A stretch of 64,000 bases of DNA, from contig SCFE01000004.1 of NCBI GenBank assembly GCA_004352715.1, positions 3,234,642-3,298,641 of the forward strand. The letters run 5' to 3'. Positions 58,118 through 64,000 of this stretch are shown here, piece by piece. The translations under genes and the position numbers were made by a program. Position 1 is the first letter of the stretch, and each line of letters begins with the position of its first letter. Under the pieces are notes generated by a model. It made no database searches, was not told where the DNA came from, and saw nothing but the letters and a program-made list of their open reading frames with translations. The DNA is from Hofstenia miamia. Taxonomy: Eukaryota; Xenacoelomorpha; Acoela.

Positions 58118-60146
58118 TTAACCTTAAACAGCCTAGTGCCTAGCGTTCTTTTTAACCCTTAGTTTACCTTTGGGGTGTTTGAGACACCCCAGTCGATTTA
58201 AACTGGAAGTTCCTTTGTATTGAGTGAAACAAATAAATAGATTTCTTATGACTTTTCTACAGTATTGTTGTTCATAACTTTGGATTATTTGGTAATCAAA
58301 TTTAATGAATAGTTTTGGTGCAATAATTTGTTTGTGCGTTTTTGAACTTTTGGGGTGTTGCAGACACCCCATATCCTATTTTTGAATTATCTCAAATTTT
58401 GTAATGCTTTAGGTTGAAATCCAGTAATCATCAGAAGAAATGCTGCCCAGAGAGCAATAAATGCAGACTTGTCTATTGGGCAGATTTTTCTGTCCAATCC
58501 AATCCAATTCAATGTCAAACTTCAAGAATTGTCAAATTTTAATTCAACTGAATTCCAATCTAAGCTGGAGTTTGCTAATTAATTCACATTATAACATTTT
58601 TTTGTTTTCACGCAACATTTATTTAAATATAATGGACTAATTTTCTGTGTATGTGATAATAAAGACCTAAATTTCACTTTCCAGAAGCTGTGACAATGAA
58701 GCTCATGAAGCCATTTCTTGCAAAGGCTATAATGGCATAGCAGATCATTGGTTTACGAGTCTGCTTCTTGCACAAAAGTTGTCGCACAAAACACTACTTT
58801 TGTAGGAACAATCCGTTGCAATAGAAATCATTTTCCAAAAGAAGAAAAGTTATGTCGAATCGTATAAGGAAAGACAAGAGATATTATAAATCTGATTATG
58901 TAATTCTTGTGTCTTACTGGGATAAAGAACAAAAACCTGTTCTTTTGTTATCTTCCTTGAACAATGATGCGCGTAATACTCTCAATGGCCTATCTGAGAT
59001 TATTGAAACTTTCGGCAGCACAAAATCGGGTGTAGACAATGCTGATCATATGATCAGAGAGTTTTTTTCAAAGAGACAATGTAGAAGATGGTCATATGGC
59101 TTCTTCTTCAACCTTGTAGATTTTTGCCTTTTGGATCCCTATATATTCTCTATAAAAAGAGTTTCAATCAAATATCATCAACCCATGTAAAACATTTTTT
59201 AAATGATTAAAAACTTTCAAATATTTAGGATCTCATTGTTTCCATTTCTTAATAGAATGTAGCTATCAAATGATTGTCAAAATTTGACGTAAATACCAAT
59301 TCGAGAGAGTTGTTATGCCCTTGAATGCATCAGATATACCATAAGCAGGAAGCACTCAAGAGTTAGTGATGATAATCACGATAATATATATATGTCCATG
59401 AATCAAAGACAGCAAGAACACTCAGCATTGCAACAAATATTTGAAATTCGCCTGCAACAACCATTCCTTCAAAACTGTTACATGTCTGGACTGTCAGAGA
59501 AATAAACCTTGAAGTACTTTTAAAATTGAATCACATTTTGCTGTTGATTTAAATATTGAATACAATTTATAAAATACATAACAAGCACATGTACTCATGA
59601 AAATTATATAAGTATGTTTGATGTAAAAAATGTTTTCTAATGTAATTCTACAATAATTATCTTGTCAGGACAATGAAACCATTGGTGGGCTGTTGCAAAC
59701 CGCTACATTAATTTGGGGTGGCTTAAGTGCTTAAGTATTTTTCTGAGGAAATCTACCAGTTAAAGGATAAACCGTTTTTCTACATTTGCAAAGAATTTTC
59801 TCCAAGCCTATTTCCAAATTTTAAAATCTTGGGACATGTATAGGTCTATTGGGGAACATGCTTTAATGCAATACTGAAAATTTCTATCAAAGCTTATTGC
59901 TGTGGCAGAGATTGTTGAATAGATTACCAAGTTTTCTTAGAAATTGTCGAATTTTTGAAAAAGATTTAAATTATCTCCATACCTAGTGTTAATGTATTTA
60001 GAAGATTTTGAGCCCCTGCAGTCAACAAAGAACTTTGACTGATTCTTAATATGTGCAAAGATATTTCAAACGCGTGCTGTGCGCAAAGCCAGAGGTCGCG
60101 GGTATGATGAAAATTTTTTAAAAATCGCCAGGCTGCTTAAGGTTAA
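58118..60146 (+). mobile_element. piggyBac-type element with TTAA duplication
   Basis: TTAA at 58118-58121 and 60143-60146 flank inverted ends: CCTTAAACAGCCTAG on the left and, read inward from the right, CCTTAAGCAGCCTGG. Near the left end two hairpin-forming blocks, GGGGTGTTTGAGACACCCC (from 58175) and GGGGTGTTGCAGACACCCC (from 58351), repeat about 178 bp apart. The 2.03-kb interior keeps only the middle of a transposase. Confidence 0.82.
58735..59190 (+). pseudogene. piggyBac-type transposase fragment
   Basis: A first segment in shifting frames reads DHWFTSLLLAQKLS and then VGTIRCNRNHFPKE (58742-58845), matching the DN.FTSL...GT.R.NR...PKE block of piggyBac transposases. The 112-codon open frame from 58852 continues with VLLLSSLNNDA (where VLLLSTMH is usual), GSTKSGVDNADHM (where KGGVD..D is usual) and RRWSYGFFFNLVDF. 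The frame ends TAA at 59188. The SVDE-type first catalytic region and the cysteine-rich tail are missing, so no active enzyme. Confidence 0.85.
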
Positions 60147-62710
60147 AATGAAATTTCGGCTCTAAGCTGGCCCGACCCACTTATATCTCTGTGTGGTACA
60201 GTATTACATACTTTGAAATGGTCGAAATATATCGCATAGCAAGATATATTCTCATCAAAGTTACTATAAATGAAGTCAAAATATCCTAAGAGATTTGTAA
60301 CCGTTGGAGAACCTTTTCTAAAGCCATTTTGGACTTATTTAATTTAGGTTCTACATGAATGTATATGAAATTAAACAATAGTGTCTTAATGAAAATTGAA
60401 GGGGCAATAATGTTAGGCCGGATAAGATCCACAGTTTCTACTGTCCAGTTTCACCTATGCATCATATCCAAGCTTTGTTCAATCCAAAGCTAGACAATGG
60501 AAATGTTATGTTAAAGTAAATTGAAACTTGAATTAATTGAAAAGCAAACTTATTGAAACTAAAAAAACATCAAACAGCGCATTTCATTTCTCAACACATA
60601 ACTTTCAACACAAAGAAGAACTCAAGTATTCTTGCTTCACACCCATGACTCACTTAAATGTCTAAAGAATATTTATAATATTATCTTGATTGTAGTAGAC
60701 TTTGCTATAGTCAACTCTACTCTGATAGAGTTCAAAGGTGCTGCTTATAGTCTAGTGTTTTGAGATTGCGATCAATATACTTCAGCTTTATAGTTTTCAT
60801 ATTTCTATTTCCTATAGTAATGGAATGGAATTCTTTCTTTCTCCGTGTCACTTTTAAATTTACAGCAGCAAAGGGCAACGACCATTTAGAGCATCGTCCA
60901 ATCAGTATTGAATTTGCAAGTAAACGCCGTCGGGAATCGTCTCACTATTGTTCCCTTCAATAAAATAAAGTGCGTTATTGAAATGCAAACTACATTGGTT
61001 AAATTGTGCAGCTATATCTACTCCAAGCTCACTATCCTGTTATTTTTTACAGACTGAAAATTATAAAACTATATACATTAATTAATGTTGTAGAAATGAT
61101 TTATTGCTACGCGCCAGGTAGAAAATTGATTGTTTATCAGAGAGTGACATCGAGTTTCGAATCGGGTCGGTTCGGGTACATTTTTAGATTGATTGATAAA
61201 AAAAGATATGAATGTTGTCCACCACTTCATTGAAAACGATCTAAGCATTAAGTATTACCAATTAATGGTTGTTTACCCTATCAGAAAATATTCCAAGACG
61301 TCGGGTTCCGGTAATAAGTTTTCGGATCTTGTCAGGTTCGTGTTGTAAATATTCTGATTGGGTCGGGTAAGAGTCCATGCTAACCTCATATTGTCGCTCT
61401 CTAATGTTTATCGTTCATTCATTTATCTCTCAAAGTTCACGTAATTAGTAATCTAATGAATCTTGCAAAAAATGAAAAATGAAGTTGGGGCTTGCCGGAT
61501 TTCGAAAGTTCAAGTTCTAATATAGAGTAGGCCTTGAGCAGTATTAACTGGGATTTGAGCTTAAAATTTCAACCCACTTCCAACTTTAAACAAACTTTAA
61601 AACTAGTTGCATACATTGAAATCTTTGGTTTGTCATCTATTCCATAAAATTCAGAAAAAGTCTTCATGAAATTAAACCACGTGTAAATATTGAAATATCA
61701 CTATACACACAACACAATACATTGATTAGCACCAAACCTTTAACATTATTGTTTATTTCAAAAAATAAGGGCATATTTCAATTTAATAGGTTCACGTTTA
61801 ACATATTTCTAATCTTTTTAATATTAAGTGTTTGCCTTCATATTGCCCTTTACTCCCAAAGGAAAGGAAACACCTTTTTTGGATAAATATTTATAACATT
61901 TGCTTTCCAGTCTTCGTGGATGTAGATCTAATGCCATGGAAGTGGTATTAATCAACAGAATATTGTTGCCTATTGGCATCCTAACAATTTTTGTGAATTG
62001 TACTTTACTGCTAAATACAATTGTGATTCTTATCAGGTCCATGATAAACAACCAGCATTGTTGTGTACAAATAACAGAAGATTTAGTTAAACAAAAAAAT
62101 AATCATGAATACAATATTCTGAATATTCATTCTAGTTGTATATTGTAATTTCTAAAAATGTGAAATTTTATAAAAGGTTTTTTTTAATTTCGTTTTTTGT
62201 TTTGGATTTTTTTAACTACCATAAACATCCAGATTAGATGCAAAAACCAATGCCGTGTAATTTCTACCAGCAAGGGTGTGGAATTTTGAAATCGGGTTTT
62301 ACTCAAAATATATTGAACGTAATTTGTTAAAAAACTTCTGACTCGAGCTGAAATTAGGTTCTTAGTCTATTTCTAAGCATATCATCTGATTTACTCAAGA
62401 GGTCTAGAGTAAAGGTAGGAAATCACTGACCTTCTCCAATCTGCACCTGCAAACTTTAAAAAATCTTATCCGCATTGAATCCGCATCCACATAATGTTTT
62501 CAATCATCTTAAAGTAATTCGGAATATTTTAAGTGATTTAAAATGTCCCTAAAATATGTGAGAAAAAATTGTGAATCCGTAAAAATTGCGGTTAATGGGC
62601 TTGCATTTTTATGTCACTTCGAAATCTTTCTATGTAACTAAGCAATGCGCATTGTAATGTTGCTTTTCTTCGGAGTAAATATTTGATAGATTTTGGGGCA
62701 ATCTGCGTTT
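60147..62710. other. Non-coding stretch with CGGGT-word islands
   Basis: GGCCCGACCC lies at about 60171-60180. TCGGGTCGGTTCGGG lies at 61152-61168 and similar words at 61300-61375. The open frames at 60760-60963, 61006-61233 and 61824-62148 carry no recognised domain. Confidence 0.4.
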
Positions 62711-62960
62711 TATTCATCCATGATATTTTTATACAATTCCTTGACGTTAAAGCAGTCAGATAGCAAAGCTTGTATTTTTGGAATGCGTGTAGAACCTCCA
62801 ATCAGAACGATTTCAGGAATTCGCTTTGCCAAATTCAGAATTTTGCAATGTCTTTTCAACAGGCTCTAAATTTGATCTAAAAAAATGATCTAAACTAACA
62901 TCTTCCGAAAAATTGATAGACTAAGAAACTTAGCCCTAGCTACACGTTCCAAGTTCCCAG
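62711..62960 (-). pseudogene. HSP70 fragment, frameshifted
   Basis: The minus strand reads [17 protein letters not shown] (62830-62885) and then, one frame over, [20 protein letters not shown] and [12 protein letters not shown] (62715-62830). These match the substrate-of-nucleotide-domain region of HSP70 (LFR.TLEPVEK..., [19 protein letters not shown]...). Upstream TRAKF-like text near 62945-62960 matches the preceding TRARFEE region. At least one frameshift plus the loss of the NPDEAVA continuation shows it is dead. No intron boundaries are visible, so it may be processed, but no poly(A) is seen. Confidence 0.75.
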
Positions 62961-63728
62961 ATTCAACTGTTTTGTTTCTAGTTTAGTTGATTGCTAAAAT
63001 GATGCAAAGCACGTACCTCCCAGTATATAGGTGCTCACTTAATCTCTTTATTGTAGACATGAACAACATCATCATATGATGCATCTATAGATGATATTAA
63101 GTTTGTGAATGTCAGAAGCATTCTTCTTTGTTATTAAATCACTAGAACATCCAGGAGCGGTTGGAAGGGAACATGCAACAAAATTGAGTCAATCTTCATG
63201 ATTTTTGGGAACACAATTTAAATATTTATCAAACCACGAAACAGCATAAACAAAAAATTGACAAATCAAACAAACATAATATTGAACAGTTGATATAAAA
63301 AATTTTAAAGATAGAAAAATGTTTAGCAGTTCAACAATGGATTTTTGTTTGGCCGAAGACTTGTTTTGTTCAAAGGACTAAATAAGTACTCACTAGAAGT
63401 ACCTAATCATATCCAACTCCAACACTGGAAATCTTAAAAGTAGACCTATAAATGTGAATATTTCCCTAGTTGACATGCAATTAAAATTTCATTAAAATGA
63501 AAAGGTTTCATGATTGAGATTTAAAAATGTAAAGCTACAGAATCAATTATGCAGCAGACGCACTTATTTTTAGATTGTTTCAACTCCAGTGATGATCAAT
63601 GTATCTGCATTTTTTTAGCTGCAACGTTCATTTCATAACAATATCAGAAGGTTTTCATTCCATCAATGATTTGATCTGATCATTATATTTAAACAATCAC
63701 TAAATTACATACTTTTGATAGCTTGACA
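62961..63728. other. AT-rich non-coding stretch
   Basis: Nothing recognised. Confidence 0.4.
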
Positions 63729-63771
63729 TTATATATATATAGGTATATATATAGGTATATACCTATATATA

Positions 63772-63806
<35 letters not shown>
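63729..63806. repeat. (TA)n tract with an embedded perfect palindrome
   Basis: AGGTATATATATAGGTATAT is mirrored as the reverse complement around a centre at about 63756 (GGTATATACC), continuing into pure (TA)n on the right. It should form a strong cruciform or hairpin. Confidence 0.9.
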
Positions 63807-63810
<4 letters not shown>

Positions 63811-64000
63811 ACCGCTGTGTACGGTTGAAAACTTACACAGAGGTTGAAATTAAAATTTCGTCGACTGCTCTGTACTTTCCCCATAGTACAAATCGGTTTT
63901 TCCATTCAGAAATTCCCAATTTTTGAGTTATGTGGACTTTGACTATACAGTGATAATTGTATCAATATTGAGCATATCTATGCGAAGTTTGAGGCTTTTA
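63807..64000. other. Non-coding end of window
   Basis: Nothing recognised. Confidence 0.4.

Noticed and set aside
58133-58372. Minus-strand frame with repeated CLQHPK/CLKHPK motifs
   Set aside because: The repeated motif is only the translation of the two hairpins of the piggyBac-type element.
61824-62148. Extension of the HSP70 pseudogene toward its C-terminus
   Set aside because: A weak similarity to the LLLLDVTPLSLG region was noticed, but spacing and the rest of the text do not fit.

Overview
Type of genome. This is a eukaryotic, metazoan, very AT-rich window with long non-coding stretches, many (TA)n and (TAA)n microsatellites and a dense load of transposable-element remains. A secreted gene with a ShKT domain, a nuclear-receptor-like exon and the mix of elements fit a cnidarian, perhaps a hydrozoan of the Hydra type. 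That is inference; no species-specific marker was seen. I see no rRNA, true tRNA, CRISPR or bacterial operon structure.

Host genes. Only two loci look like live host coding sequence. At 7364-8089 (-) is an intact 241-codon secreted cysteine-rich protein: signal peptide, ShKT, VWC-like segment, C-terminal cystine knot. At 42912-43358 (+) is a 149-codon exon with a clean phase-0 splice donor. It resembles the start of a nuclear-receptor ligand-binding domain and is closest by eye to the DAX-1/SHP (NR0B) type. A frameshifted HSP70 fragment lies at 62711-62960 (-).

Dominant mobile system. A non-LTR retrotransposon family, R4/Dong-like by inference, is present as copies A (871-3367), B (10012-13567), C1 (32110-33463) and C2 (34464-35544), plus an old relic at 45241-45585. 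It encodes one ORF: Myb-like N-terminus, reverse transcriptase with YMDD, CCHC finger and restriction-like endonuclease. Every recent copy abuts (TAA)n/(ATT)n, so the family appears to target that microsatellite. Copy B is nearly intact, with one in-frame TAG and an internal (AAT)7 that replaces seven codons. Copy A lacks the RT core and the zinc finger/nuclease core. C1 and C2 flank a 1000-N gap. The 5' end has a tRNA-like head followed by a ~71-bp tandem duplication.

Other mobile DNA. There are APE-type LINE relics (3381-5960, 9480-9810, 17690-18420, 23880-25235, perhaps 52095-52560), a Tc1-type element with IR/DR ends (29971-31599), a mariner scrap (29380-29545), two piggyBac-type elements with TTAA (50256-51402 and 58118-60146) and a related fragment (49341-49505). 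There are also a hAT-like MITE (15084-15953), an unassigned MITE with a candidate 6-bp duplication (47071-48040), and two foldback-like elements built from short tandem units in inverted arms (26490-27427, 39655-41120).

Assembly state. Single Ns (1237, 15572, 15679, 26901, 51500, 51932), five Ns at 18758-18762 and the 1000-N gap mark contig joins. Two perfect duplications touching single Ns are probably artefacts.
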